This document shows, piece by piece, positions 1-9,625 of a stretch of 36,546 nucleotides of DNA (positions within the stretch are counted from its first letter, which is position 1; each line of letters begins with the position of its first letter). The notes below the pieces were generated by a model. It saw only the letters and a program-made list of their open reading frames with translations. It searched no databases and was not told the origin of the DNA. Source of the DNA: JBJHDF01 sp050486405 (GTDB taxonomy: Bacteria > Pseudomonadota > Gammaproteobacteria > Pseudomonadales > Cellvibrionaceae); assembly GCA_050486405.1 (NCBI GenBank), contig JBJHDF010000032.1, positions 1 through 36,546 of the forward strand, given 5' to 3'. Made by a program: the position numbers and the translations under genes.

Positions 1-2
1 GT

Positions 3-3000
3 GGCACCCTGCAGATGGACGAGGTGCAGATCAGCAGCGCGGGCAACCGCGGCATCAATATCCAGACCAACAGCAACGATATGGTGTTCAACGACCTGGA
101 CATTCAGGGCGGCACCCGGGCGCTGACCCTGATCCAGAACAGTGGCGAAATCAGCTTTAACAACGGCACCTTCGGCAACACCCTGGATCTGGGCGGCTTC
201 GGCATGCGCATCGAGCAGCAAACGGCCGCGGGCACCGTCAACCTGAACAACATCAATGCCCAGACCCCCAGTGCCAGCACCCTGAGCCTGGCCAACAACA
301 GCGGCACGGTGAACGCCACTGGCGGTACCTGGACCCACTCGGCCACCCAGAGCGTGGTGCTGGTCGATAACGTCAGCGGTGATATCAACATCGGCGCCAA
401 CCTGGTGCACACCGGCGATTCGTCCGAACAGGGGGTCGTGACGATCGATGGCACCAGCGGCACTGTGTTGTTCAGTGGCAATATGACCAACAGCAACGGC
501 GCTTATCTGGCGCGCATCGGCAACCTGTCCGCCATCACAGGCGGCAGCATCACCCTGACCGGCACCCTGACCGACAGCAACAGCCGCGGCAGCAGCATCC
601 ACAATATCGGTGCCGCGGCAACCGTGACCCTGAATGGTCTGACCACCAACACCACCACCGGCGGCAACCACGGCCTGACTCTGTTGAACATTGCCGGTAA
701 CGTCAACCTCAACGGCACCACCAGTCTGAGCAATCTCGGTGGCTCGGGCGTCTTGGCCAACAATATCAGTGGCGCGGTCACCATCAACAATCTGATCGTG
801 GACGGCGCCAATGCCTACGGCCTGCGCGTGGGCAATGCCACCGCCAGCAGCGGCACCTTGACCATCAACGGTGGCAGCATCAATGGCACCACCGACGGCG
901 GCATTCTGGCCAACAACGCCAACCTGTCCCTGAACAACCTGATCCTGGGCGGCAGCGGCGCCCTGGCCAACACCGGCATTGAGGTGGTCAACACCGACGC
1001 GGCCAACCGCACAGTCAGCCTCGACAACCTCACCGTGGATGCGCTGGGTCGGGGCATCTACCTGCGCAACACCGGCGCGGGCGATCTGCGTTTGGCGGTG
1101 GACGGCAACACGGTCAATGCCGGCACCGGGGCGGGTATGGAGCTCAACGGCACCGCCGGGGCCGGTACCCTCTATATCACCAGCCTGAACGGCAACACCA
1201 TCGAAACCGGCACTGGCGGCCTGCTGGTGGACGATGCCACCTTCGATGCCAACCCGGATGCGGCGGGCATTCAGCAGGTGGCCGGTGGCAACACCGCCAT
1301 TGGCGATCTGACCAACACCACCGATATCGATGGCGATGGCCTGTGGCTCAACGATGTGCTGGGCAACATCGGCTTCGGCACCCTGAACATCGGCAACGAC
1401 GGCGGCACCGGCCTGTACATCCGCGACGCGGACGGCAAGGGCGGCACCTTCAGCTTCGGCAACACCGGTGGCAGCATCAACACCAGCAACGGCACCGCCC
1501 TGGATATCGACCCGGTGACCATGGCCTCCACCTTCACCAGCGTCACCTCCACCGATGCGGCCGGTCACGGTGTGCTGATCGATCAGATCTCGGGCACTAT
1601 CACCATCGGCACCACCACGGTGAACAACGCCGGTGGCAGCGGTATTGTGGTCATCGACTCCGACGGCAATTTCAGCTTCGGCAACACCACTATCGACACC
1701 ACCGGAAACCATGGGCTGACCCTGAACGGCGCCACGGGTGCGATCAGCTTCAACAACCTGGACATTGAAAATGTCACCAACACCGGTGTGGACTTCGAAG
1801 GCTTCAGCGGTATTTTCAATGCCGACACCCTGAACGTGGACGGCGGTGCTACCGCCATCGATCTGACCAATGCCGGTGGCACCATCACTGTGACCAACGG
1901 CGGTACATTGCAGGGCTTCTCGGATGTGGGCGTGCAGTTCAGCCGTACCGACGACACGGCCGACACCGCCAATGCCCAGTTCACCTTCGGCGGCGGCAGC
2001 ATCACCGCCACGGCCAGTGCCTATGTGGTTGATGCCATTGGTCTGGATCCCGCTTCGGGTCTGTACGATTTTACCGGGGTGACCATCACGGGCAACTCGC
2101 GCTTTGCGCCCGGGGCGGGCATTGTCGGTGATCTGTTCTTCGTGGCGGCCTCCGCCACCGGCAGCGGCGATGGCAGCAGTACCAACAATCGCGCCGATGC
2201 GGCTGCCGCCCAGACCCGGGCCGATACCGGAGATGCCACCACCTTTGTGTTTATCAATGATGGCAGCACCATCGACTTTACCGGCCTGACCAACAACAGC
2301 TTTACCCTCAACAACGGTCAGGTGATCAGCGGCTTTGGCAACGACAACAGCTTTGATACGAATATTCCGGTCAATCTGATTGGTGATTTTGGGGCCGGGG
2401 AGATCGACGACCCCACCGGTAACGGCGCGGCAATCCTGACCACCAGCGGTGGCAATGTCATCACCCTGGCGGACAACAACCGGCTGTCCCATGTGGATGT
2501 CAATGGCGGTGATGTCGCCGTATTTGGCGAAAACTTTACCGACTTTACGCTGAATTCCGTGACTTTCAGCAACCAGACGGACTACCTGTTCGATTTCCGC
2601 AACGTGGCCGGCACCATAAGTCTGTCGGGCACCCAGAGTGACGCCGGCGGGCTGCTGTTCGTGGACGGCAGCAGTGCCAGCATCCAGGCGGGCGGTTTTG
2701 ATTTCAGTCAGCAGAATGCCACCGGCCCGGCTGTGTCCATCGCCAACCAGAGCGGCGGCACCATTCAACTGGGCGATATCACCAGCCAGGGCAGTACCGC
2801 TACCCATGTCATATCGGTGCAGGGTCAGACCGGCGGCACCGTGAACTTCGGCGCGGTGGATATTGACGGTTTCGACAGCGCCGGCAACGACGCCGTAAGC
2901 CTGGCCGGCAATGGCGCGGTGCACTTCGACAGCCTGGACATTCAGGCGGACGCGGGCCGGGGTCTGACAGCCAGTGGCGGCCTGACCCTGGGCATCGACC

Positions 3001-6000
3001 AGTCCAATCATATCCACGCCGACGCCGGCCCGGCGCTGAACCTGAACAATGTGGCCATAGCGCCGGCGGGCATCACCTTCGGTTCGGTAGAGGCCAACAA
3101 CACCGGTCCGGGCAACGACGGCATTCGCCTGCAGAATATCAGCGGCGGCGACCTGCACTTTGATCAGGTGCAGATCAGCAATGCCGGCGCCCGGGGCATA
3201 GAGGTGCTGGGTCACAGCAACGACCTGTTCTTCGACAATGTCACCATCAACGGCGGCCAGCGCTACATCACTCTGGCCCAGTCCGCCGGCGATGTGACCC
3301 TGTCCAACGCCACGCTCGGTGGGGTGAGCTCTGCCAGCGGTGTCGGTATCAGTGTCGAGGAGCAGCAGGCGGGCAGCACCATCAACCTGAACAACGCCTA
3401 TGTCACCACAGGCAATGCCTATACGGTGCGCTTCAGCGGCAACAACGCCGGCACCGTCAACGCCACCGGCGGCACCTGGACCCATACGGGCGACAACGGC
3501 GTTCTGGACATCCTGGGCGGCAATGCCGACTACACCATCGGCGCCGACCTGGTGCATACCGGTGGCGGCGGCATACTTCCGCTGTTGCAGGTCAATGGCA
3601 TCTCCGGTGGGGACATTCTGCTCACCGGCAACATGACCAACACCGGCGGCAACCGGCTGCTGGGCATGGGCCATTTTGTCAGTATCTCCGGTGGCGATAT
3701 CACCCTGACCGGTACCTTGAGTGACACCGGCGGTGTCGGCAATATCTTCCAGGATATCGAAGCGGGCGCCACGGTTACCATCGCCAATGGCCTGACGGTG
3801 ACCAACAGCAGCGGCACGGGGCTGAGCCTGAACAATGTGGCCGGCACCGTGAACCTGAATGGCACCATCAGCCTGAACAACAGCGCGGTCGACGGGCTGC
3901 GGGCCGAGAATCTCAGCGGCAATGTCACGGTAGACGACCTGGTGGTGGATGGTGCCGGTGACAGCGCGGTAAACCTGGATGGCAGCGGCAGTGTCAGCAT
4001 TGCTGGTCTGGATATAACCAACGCGTCGGGTGCGGGCCTGGTGGCCAGCAATATTACCCTCGGTAGCGATCAGCCCGGCCAGATCCAGGTTCAGGGCGGC
4101 CCGGCGCTGAACCTGAGCAATGTGACCATAGCGCTGGCGGGCATCACCTTCGGTTCGGTAGAGGCCAACAACACCGGCCCGGGCAACGACGGCATTCGCC
4201 TGCAGAATATCAGCGGCGGCGACCTGCACTTTGATCAGGTGCAGATCAGCAATGCCGGCGCCCGGGGTATAGAGGTGCTGGGTCACAGCAACGACCTGTT
4301 TTTCGACAATGTCACCATCAACGGCGGCCAGCGCTACATCACCCTGGCCCAGTCCGCCGGCGATGTGACCCTGTCCAACGCCACGCTGGGTGGGGTGACC
4401 TCTGCCAGCGGTGTCGGTATCAGTGTCGAGGAGCAGCAGGCGGGCAGCACCATCAACCTGAACAACGCCGATGTCACCACAGGCAACGCCTACACGGTGC
4501 GCTTCAGCGGCAACAACGCCGGCACCGTCAACGCCACCGGCGGCACCTGGACCCATACGGGCGACAACGGCGTCCTGGACATCCTGGGCGGCAATGCCGA
4601 CTACACCATCGGCGCCGACCTGGTGCATACCGGTGGCGGCGGCATACTTCCGCTGTTGCAGGTCAATGGCATCTCCGGCGGGGATATTCTGCTCACCGGC
4701 AACATGACCAACACCGGCGGCAACCGGCTGCTGGGCATGGGCCATTTTGTCAGTATCTCCGGTGGCGATATCACCCTGACCGGTACCTTGAGTGACACCG
4801 GCGGTGTTGGCAATATCTTCCAGGATATCGGAGCGGGCGCCACGGTCACCATCGCCAATGGCCTGACGGTGACCAACAGCAGCGGCACGGGGCTGAGCCT
4901 GAACAATGTGGCCGGCACAGTGAATGTGGGTGGCACCACCAGCATCGATACTACCGGCGATCACGGATTGACCCTGGAGGGGACCAACGGAACGATCAGT
5001 TTTGGCACCCTGAATATCGCAGACGTCACCAACACCGGCGTTGACTTTGAAGGTTTCAGTGGCATCTTTACTGCCAACACCCTGAACGTGAACGGCGGTA
5101 CAACCGCCATTGATCTGACCAATGCCGGTGGCACCATAACTGTGACCAACGGCGGCACGCTGGAGAACTTTACCGGCACCGGCGTACAGTTCAGCCGCAC
5201 CGACGACACCAATGACAGCGCCAATGCCCAGTTCATCTTCGGCGGCGGCAGCATCACCGCTACCGGCGGCGCCTTTGTGATGGATGGTATCGGTCTGGAT
5301 GAGACGCTGGGCAGCTACGATTTTACCGGGGTGACCTTCAGTGGTCCTTTCCGCTTCCCGCTGGCCGGTGGCGCCGTGGGCGATCTGTTCTTTGTCGCCG
5401 CCAACGCCACCGGCGATGGCAGCGGCAGCAGTATCAGCAACCGCGCTTCGGCGGCGACGGCGCAGACCCGGGCCGATACCGGTTTGTTGACCACCTTTGT
5501 CTTTATCAACGACGGCGACGCGGTGGACTTCGTCAGCCTGGGCGCAGACGGCTTTACCCTGAACGACGACCAGGTCATCAGCGGCTTTGGCAATGACAAC
5601 AGTTTTGGCCTGGATGTGCCGGACAATCTGATTGGCGACTTTGATGACCTGCAGATCGAGGATCCGGGCAATGGCGCGGCCGATCTGGTCAATACCGGCG
5701 GCAGCACGGTCACCCTGGGCGATGGCAACGAGATCGGCAACGTCAATCTGGCGGGGGGCACCAATCTCATCAATGGTGACAGCTTCACGGACTTCACGCT
5801 GGATGGCGTCACTTTGGCCGGCGCCACCAACACCCTGTTCAATCTGATCAACCCGGCCGGCACCATCACCCTGGTAAACCTGGGTCTGGGGGCTTTCTCC
5901 GGCGGTATTGCCAATATCAGCGGCTCCGCCGTGGATATCGATCTGTCGTCGCTGACGGTGAATGCCGGCAATCAGGGGCAGCGGCTGGTGACCATCAGCG

Positions 6001-7958
6001 GGCAAACCGGCGGCACCATCTCCTTCGGTGATATCACCAGCGCCGGTCAGGGTGCCGGTGCCAACGGCATCATTCAGGTCACCGGTCAGACCGGGGGCAA
6101 TCTCAATTTCGGTGAGGTGGCGATCACCGGCTTCAACAGCAGCGGCAACACGGCGGTGAGTCTGGCCGGCAGCGGCGGTACCGTCAGTTTCGATGCCTTG
6201 AGCGTGGGGGCGACCCAGGGTGGCGGCCTGTCCGCTTCGGGTATCGGTCTCGGCATAGGCGCCTCCGCCCAGCTTCAGGCTCAGGGCGTGGCGGCGCTCA
6301 ATCTGTCCAGCGTTACCGTGGCCGGCGGCATCAATCTGGGTCCTGTGTCCGCCGCTGGTGTCGCCGTTCCCGGTGTCTCCCTGCAGAACGTCACCGGCAA
6401 TGTCAGTCTCGGCGCCACCTCGGTCAACTCCACCGGCGCCGGCGTGGTGCTGAACGGCAACACCGGCGCCTACAGTTTCGGCAGTCTGTCGGTGACCAAC
6501 TCAGGCGGCACCGGAGTGTCCTTCACCAACTCGGGCACGGTCACGGTGCTGGGCTCCGGCAGCCTGTCCTCAGGCAACCAGACAGCGCTCAATGTGGCCA
6601 ACACCACCATCGGCGCCGGTGGGCTGAACTTCCAGTCCATCACATCCACCGGCGGCAGTGCCACAGGCATCATTCTCAACAATACCGGTGCCGGCACTCT
6701 GACCGTAACCGGCACCGGAACGGCGGGCAGCGGCGGCACTATTGGCAACAAAACCGGCGCCAATGGATCCACCACGACCGGTGTGGGCGTCTCCCTGAAC
6801 AACACCGGCCCGGTGCACCTGAACTGGATGCAGATGAATGACTTTGACAACTACGGTATCTACGGCGTCAATGTCAACGGCTTCCAGTTCAACAACTCGG
6901 TGATCAGCGGCACCAGCGGCAACAGCGCCGCAGCGCCGCAAAACGAAGGGCCTATCCGCTTCAACAACCTCACCGGCCAGGCGCTGATCAGCAACTCTTC
7001 CATCGGCGGCGGTTTCCGGGACAACTTCCAGTTGCACAACAACAGTGGCGTATTGAACCGGCTGGTCTTTGACAATGTCACCTTTGGTGGCATGAGTACC
7101 GCCGAGGGCAACGACAGTGTGTTTATCGGTGCCTCCGGCACCGCCACGGTAAATGTCACGGTGCAGGACAGCGTCTTCACGTCGGCCCGGGGCGATATCT
7201 TCCAGATGACCGCAGCCAGTTCCGGCGGAGCCGATCTGCTGTTTACCGGCAATGCCATTTCCAACAACCATCCGGAGATTGCCACCGGTGGTGGCGGTTT
7301 AACCATTACCGGCGGTGACAACAGTCTGTTTACTCTGGATATCAATAACAACACCTTCCGGGATTCCATGGGTCACGCCGTGCTGATCGTCAAGGATATC
7401 GGTACCGGCAGTCTGGTCGGCTCCTTTGCCAACAACACCATTGGCGTGGCGGGTGTGAACAATTCCGGGTCGCTGGAAGGCGGTGGCCTGTACGTCCGTC
7501 ACAACGGCGGTGGTACCATGACCATGGAGATACTGAATAACTCGGTTCACCAGTACAACAACAGTGGTATCAATATGCAGGCTGGTGCGGGTGTGGCGCA
7601 GAGTGGCATTTTCAATCTGGTGGTGACGGGCAACACCATTTCCAACCCCGGCAACAACCCGGCGATTGGCTCAGCCCAACAGGGCCTGCACCTCAATAGT
7701 GGTGTAGACCCGGGCGATGCTTTTCAGGTTTGCTTTGATGCCCAGAATAACACCATGACCAACTCGGGCCGCAATGGTGGCGTCGACGCTCGCCTGCGTC
7801 AGCGTCAGAATTCCACGGTGCAGTTACCCGGCTATGGCGGAGGCGCCACGGATACTGCCGCAGTGCAGAGCTATCTGGAAGGCCGCAATGTGACGCCCTT
7901 TACCGGCGCTCACGCGTGGGTTTCCACCGGGTTCAGCGGTGGCGGCGCTTGCCTCTGA
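3..7958 (+). CDS. Giant right-handed beta-helix repeat protein, 5' end outside window
   Basis: The reading frame is open from the first bases of the window to a TGA at 7956-7958, so this is the 3' part (about 2,650 codons) of a longer gene. The protein is very rich in Gly, Asn, Thr and Ser and poor in Lys and Cys. It is built of short degenerate repeats of the type 'GTxTLNNxxIxNxxGxG', as in parallel beta-helix surface or secreted proteins. Two larger modules (about 1695-2600 and 4950-5830) carry a 'DLFFVAA..TGDGS' and 'TFVFINDG...LNxxQVISGFG' pattern that I recall from other giant beta-helix proteins. The C-terminus (STVQLPGYGG...TDTAAVQSYL...GGGACL) also resembles the end of that group. An 827-bp block is duplicated almost exactly inside the gene. 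A role as adhesin or cell-surface protein is inferred. No catalytic motif was recognised, and the signal peptide and export route cannot be judged without the N-terminus. Confidence 0.8.
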   Translation, partial: GTLQMDEVQISSAGNRGINIQTNSNDMVFNDLDIQGGTRALTLIQNSGEISFNNGTFGNTLDLGGFGMRIEQQTAAGTVNLNNINAQTPSASTLSLANNSGTVNATGGTWTHSATQSVVLVDNVSGDINIGANLVHTGDSSEQGVVTIDGTSGTVLFSGNMTNSNGAYLARIGNLSAITGGSITLTGTLTDSNSRGSSIHNIGAAATVTLNGLTTNTTTGGNHGLTLLNIAGNVNLNGTTSLSNLGGSGVLANNISGAVTINNLIVDGANAYGLRVGNATASSGTLTINGGSINGTTDGGILANNANLSLNNLILGGSGALANTGIEVVNTDAANRTVSLDNLTVDALGRGIYLRNTGAGDLRLAVDGNTVNAGTGAGMELNGTAGAGTLYITSLNGNTIETGTGGLLVDDATFDANPDAAGIQQVAGGNTAIGDLTNTTDIDGDGLWLNDVLGNIGFGTLNIGNDGGTGLYIRDADGKGGTFSFGNTGGSINTSNGTALDIDPVTMASTFTSVTSTDAAGHGVLIDQISGTITIGTTTVNNAGGSGIVVIDSDGNFSFGNTTIDTTGNHGLTLNGATGAISFNNLDIENVTNTGVDFEGFSGIFNADTLNVDGGATAIDLTNAGGTITVTNGGTLQGFSDVGVQFSRTDDTADTANAQFTFGGGSITATASAYVVDAIGLDPASGLYDFTGVTITGNSRFAPGAGIVGDLFFVAASATGSGDGSSTNNRADAAAAQTRADTGDATTFVFINDGSTIDFTGLTNNSFTLNNGQVISGFGNDNSFDTNIPVNLIGDFGAGEIDDPTGNGAAILTTSGGNVITLADNNRLSHVDVNGGDVAVFGENFTDFTLNSVTFSNQTDYLFDFRNVAGTISLSGTQSDAGGLLFVDGSSASIQAGGFDFSQQNATGPAVSIANQSGGTIQLGDITSQGSTATHVISVQGQTGGTVNFGAVDIDGFDSAGNDAVSLAGNGAVHFDSLDIQADAGRGLTASGGLTLGIDQSNHIHADAGPALNLNNVAIAPAGITFGSVEANNTGPGNDGIRLQNISGGDLHFDQVQISNAGARGIEVLGHSNDLFFDNVTINGGQRYITLAQSAGDVTLSNATLGGVSSASGVGISVEEQQAGSTINLNNAYVTTGNAYTVRFSGNNAGTVNATGGTWTHTGDNGVLDILGGNADYTIGADLVHTGGGGILPLLQVNGISGGDILLTGNMTNTGGNRLLGMGHFVSISGGDITLTGTLSDTGGVGNIFQDIEAGATVTIANGLTVTNSSGTGLSLNNVAGTVNLNGTISLNNSAVDGLRAENLSGNVTVDDLVVDGAGDSAVNLDGSGSVSIAGLDITNASGAGLVASNITLGSDQPGQIQVQGGPALNLSNVTIALAGITFGSVEANNTGPGNDGIRLQNISGGDLHFDQVQISNAGARGIEVLGHSNDLFFDNVTINGGQRYITLAQSAGDVTLSNATLGGVTSASGVGISVEEQQAGSTINLNNADVTTGNAYTVRFSGNNAGTVNATGGTWTHTGDNGVLDILGGNADYTIGADLVHTGGGGILPLLQVNGISGGDILLTGNMTNTGGNRLLGMGHFVSISGGDITLTGTLSDTGGVGNIFQDIGAGATVTIANGLTVTNSSGTGLSLNNVAGTVNVGGTTSIDTTGDHGLTLEGTNGTISFGTLNIADVTNTGVDFEGFSGIFTANTLNVNGGTTAIDLTNAGGTITVTNGGTLENFTGTGVQFSRTDDTNDSANAQFIFGGGSITATGGAFVMDGIGLDETLGSYDFTGVTFSGPFRFPLAGGAVGDLFFVAANATGDGSGSSISNRASAATAQTRADTGLLTTFVFINDGDAVDFVSLGADGFTLNDDQVISGFGNDNSFGLDVPDNLIGDFDDLQIEDPGNGAADLVNTGGSTVTLGDGNEIGNVNLAGGTNLINGDSFTDFTLDGVTLAGATNTLFNLINPAGTITLVNLGLGAFSGGIANISGSAVDIDLSSLTVNAGNQGQRLVTISGQTGGTISFGDITSAGQGAGANGIIQVTGQTGGNLNFGEVAITGFNSSGNTAVSLAGSGGTVSFDALSVGATQGGGLSASGIGLGIGASAQLQAQGVAALNLSSVTVAGGINLGPVSAAGVAVPGVSLQNVTGNVSLGATSVNSTGAGVVLNGNTGAYSFGSLSVTNSGGTGVSFTNSGTVTVLGSGSLSSGNQTALNVANTTIGAGGLNFQSITSTGGSATGIILNNTGAGTLTVTGTGTAGSGGTIGNKTGANGSTTTGVGVSLNNTGPVHLNWMQMNDFDNYGIYGVNVNGFQFNNSVISGTSGNSAAAPQNEGPIRFNNLTGQALISNSSIGGGFRDNFQLHNNSGVLNRLVFDNVTFGGMSTAEGNDSVFIGASGTATVNVTVQDSVFTSARGDIFQMTAASSGGADLLFTGNAISNNHPEIATGGGGLTITGGDNSLFTLDINNNTFRDSMGHAVLIVKDIGTGSLVGSFANNTIGVAGVNNSGSLEGGGLYVRHNGGGTMTMEILNNSVHQYNNSGINMQAGAGVAQSGIFNLVVTGNTISNPGNNPAIGSAQQGLHLNSGVDPGDAFQVCFDAQNNTMTNSGRNGGVDARLRQRQNSTVQLPGYGGGATDTAAVQSYLEGRNVTPFTGAHAWVSTGFSGGGACL
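3027..3853 (+). repeat. Internal near-identical repeat, copy 1 of giant gene
   Basis: This block reappears at 4098-4924, offset by exactly 1071 bp (357 codons), with only scattered single-base differences. For example, positions near 3317, 3327 and 3400-3414 differ from their partners, and the first 40 bases are a little more diverged. The frame is kept, so the protein carries two nearly identical stretches of about 275 residues. Confidence 0.9.
4098..4924 (+). repeat. Internal near-identical repeat, copy 2 of giant gene
   Basis: Second copy of the block at 3027-3853. After 4924 the sequence leaves the first copy and instead resembles the older module that begins near 1695. The array therefore looks like a mosaic made by recombination between repeat units. 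Confidence 0.9.
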
Positions 7959-8002
7959 TGGCCGGGGCAGGCATTGTGATGAAGTGATCGAGGGGCAGGA
8001 CA

Positions 8003-8028
8003 GGCGGCTCACTCCGAGCCGCCCCTGC
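8003..8028 (+). other. Strong hairpin between giant gene and collar genes
   Basis: A perfect 8-bp stem, GGCGGCTC with GAGCCGCC and loop ACTCC, is extended by GCAGG upstream pairing with CCTGC downstream across a small bulge. It lies 45 bp after the giant gene's stop and 32 bp before the first collar gene. No T-run follows, so it is not a standard intrinsic terminator. It could be an mRNA 3'-end stabiliser or a partial terminator that sets different levels for the two parts of an operon. Confidence 0.6.
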
Positions 8029-8059
8029 AACATACTGATAACAGACTGGAGACAACGGC

Positions 8060-8560
8060 ATGGCGGAACCTTTTCTTGCGGAAATACGGCTAATGAGTTT
8101 CAACTTCGCGCCCAAGGGGTGGGCTCTGTGCAACGGGCAGTTATTGCCCATCAATCAGAACCAGGCGCTCTTCGCCCTGCTGGGCACCACCTTTGGTGGC
8201 AATGGGCAGACCAATTTCGCCCTGCCGGATTTTCGCGGCCGCACGCCGATTCACGTCGGCAACGGACATACCCTGGGCGAGCGCGCCGGCTCGGAGTCGG
8301 TAACCATCAATGCTCAGCAGATGCCCACGCACACCCATGTGATGTCCGGCTCCAGCGCGTCCTCGGGCGGCAACAATTCGCCAGTGGGGCGGGTGCTGGG
8401 GGGCGCCAACAATGCCTATCAGACCCCCCAAAGTCTGACGGCCATCAATGCCGGTACGGTTACTCAGACAGGGGGTTCACAACCCCACAACAACATGCAG
8501 CCCTTTGGGGTGCTGAACTACTGCATTGCCCTGCAGGGCATTTTCCCGAGCCACAACTAG
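8060..8560 (+). CDS. Phage tail collar domain protein (MdpB-like), paralogue 1
   Basis: A 166-residue protein of the small tail-collar family, annotated elsewhere as 'microcystin-dependent protein' or 'tail fiber protein'. The N-terminal collar fold shows 'EIRLMSFNFAPKGWALCNGQ', then 'LLGTTFGGNGQTNFALPDFRGR'. A THTH motif and a C-terminal 'QPHNNMQP..VLNYCIALQGIFP' block follow. The ATG at 8060 has a GGAG at 8048-8051. It is the first of three tandem paralogues with no other phage genes nearby. The family fold is known from short tail fibres; the cellular role of chromosomal copies is not settled. No signal peptide is visible, so any surface location would need a non-Sec route or a partner. 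Confidence 0.88.
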   Translation: MAEPFLAEIRLMSFNFAPKGWALCNGQLLPINQNQALFALLGTTFGGNGQTNFALPDFRGRTPIHVGNGHTLGERAGSESVTINAQQMPTHTHVMSGSSASSGGNNSPVGRVLGGANNAYQTPQSLTAINAGTVTQTGGSQPHNNMQPFGVLNYCIALQGIFPSHN

Positions 8561-8570
8561 GAGAAAACCA

Positions 8571-9089
8571 ATGGCACAACCCTATATTGGTGAATTACGC
8601 ATGTTTGCCGGTAATTTTCCCCCGAATGGCTGGATGTTTTGCGAGGGTCAGTTGCTGCCTATTGCAGAAAATGACGTCCTGTTTACATTGATCGGCACCA
8701 CCTATGGCGGCGACGGAGAAACCACCTTCGGCCTGCCCGACCTGCGGGGCCGGATTCCCGTTCATCAGGGAACCGGCCCCGGGGGAACCTCCTACATCAT
8801 GGGGCAGACGGGCGGTACCGAAACGGTTACTTTGACCAGCCAGCAAATCCCGTCTCACAGCCACCCGCTGCTGGCATCCACGGTCAGCGGCAACCAGATC
8901 AGTCCCCAGAATCATGTGCCGGCCAATTCGCCCAATATCGCCTACTACATCAATGATCCACCGGATGGCAATATGAGCGCGTCAGCTATCGGTCAGGTTG
9001 GCGGCAGTCAGCCCCACAACAATGTGCAACCTTTCCTGTGCATCAACTTCATTATTTCGCTGTTCGGGATTTTCCCCAGCCAGACCTGA
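8571..9089 (+). CDS. Phage tail collar domain protein, paralogue 2
   Basis: A 172-residue paralogue of the preceding gene, starting 10 bp after its stop. AGGAG at 8559-8563 overlaps the previous stop and supports the ATG at 8571. Conserved landmarks are 'GELRMFAGNFPPNGWMFCEGQ', 'LIGTTYGGDGETTFGLPDLRGR', an SHSH motif and 'QPHNNVQPFLCINFIISLFGIFP'. The middle part (roughly residues 95-145) differs strongly from the neighbours, as expected if the collar base is conserved and an exposed segment varies. The tight spacing suggests co-transcription and translational coupling with both neighbours. Confidence 0.88.
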   Translation: MAQPYIGELRMFAGNFPPNGWMFCEGQLLPIAENDVLFTLIGTTYGGDGETTFGLPDLRGRIPVHQGTGPGGTSYIMGQTGGTETVTLTSQQIPSHSHPLLASTVSGNQISPQNHVPANSPNIAYYINDPPDGNMSASAIGQVGGSQPHNNVQPFLCINFIISLFGIFPSQT

Positions 9090-9103
9090 CAGGAGCCCAG
9101 ACA

Positions 9104-9625
9104 ATGGCCGATCCATTTGTTGCCGAAATTCGTATTTTCCCCTTCAACTTCGCGCCCAAGGGCTGGGCCTGGTGCGACGGGCAGTTGATGCCCCTTTCCC
9201 AGAACACCGCCCTATTTTCCCTGTTGGGCACCGTCTATGGTGGGGATGGCAAGTCCACCTTTGCCTTGCCGGATCTGCAGGGGCGGGCGCCCATGCACCC
9301 GGGCCAGGGACCGGGTTTGTCACTGCGGGACCTGGGTGAAATGGGCGGTTCCGAGACGGTGACACTGCTGGAAAGCGAGATGCCAGCCCACTCACACACG
9401 CTGCGGGCGGCAACACAGGATGATGCCGAAGTTCACGTGCCGGGTCCGAACACCAGTCTTGCCCCCTCTACGGGCGGTGTACTGTACCAGAGCAGCGGCA
9501 ACACGCAGATGTCGCCACAGGCGCTGGCTCCGGCCGGAGGCGACCTGCCCCACAACAATATGCAGCCCTATATTACCTGCTATTTCTGCATCGCCCTGCA
9601 GGGGATCTTCCCGGCCCGGCCATGA
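9104..9625 (+). CDS. Phage tail collar domain protein, paralogue 3
   Basis: The third tandem paralogue, 173 residues. The ATG at 9104 is chosen because AGGAG lies at 9091-9095 and the protein then begins like its two sisters ('MADPFVAEIRIFPFNFAPKG'). It keeps 'LLGTVYGGDGKSTFALPDLQGR', an AHSH motif and 'PHNNMQPYITCYFCIALQGIFP'. It resembles paralogue 1 more than paralogue 2 at both ends. The stop overlaps the next gene's start by 4 bases (ATGA), implying coupling to the GNAT gene. Three different copies may form a mixed trimer or alternative tips; this is inference. Confidence 0.88.
   Translation: MADPFVAEIRIFPFNFAPKGWAWCDGQLMPLSQNTALFSLLGTVYGGDGKSTFALPDLQGRAPMHPGQGPGLSLRDLGEMGGSETVTLLESEMPAHSHTLRAATQDDAEVHVPGPNTSLAPSTGGVLYQSSGNTQMSPQALAPAGGDLPHNNMQPYITCYFCIALQGIFPARP

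Noticed and set aside
8003..8028. Standard intrinsic terminator
   Set aside because: The stem is strong but is followed by AACATACT, not a T-run.
8060..9625. Prophage or tailocin remnant
   Set aside because: Only collar-domain genes are present. No structural, lysis, integration or regulatory phage gene was seen on either side.
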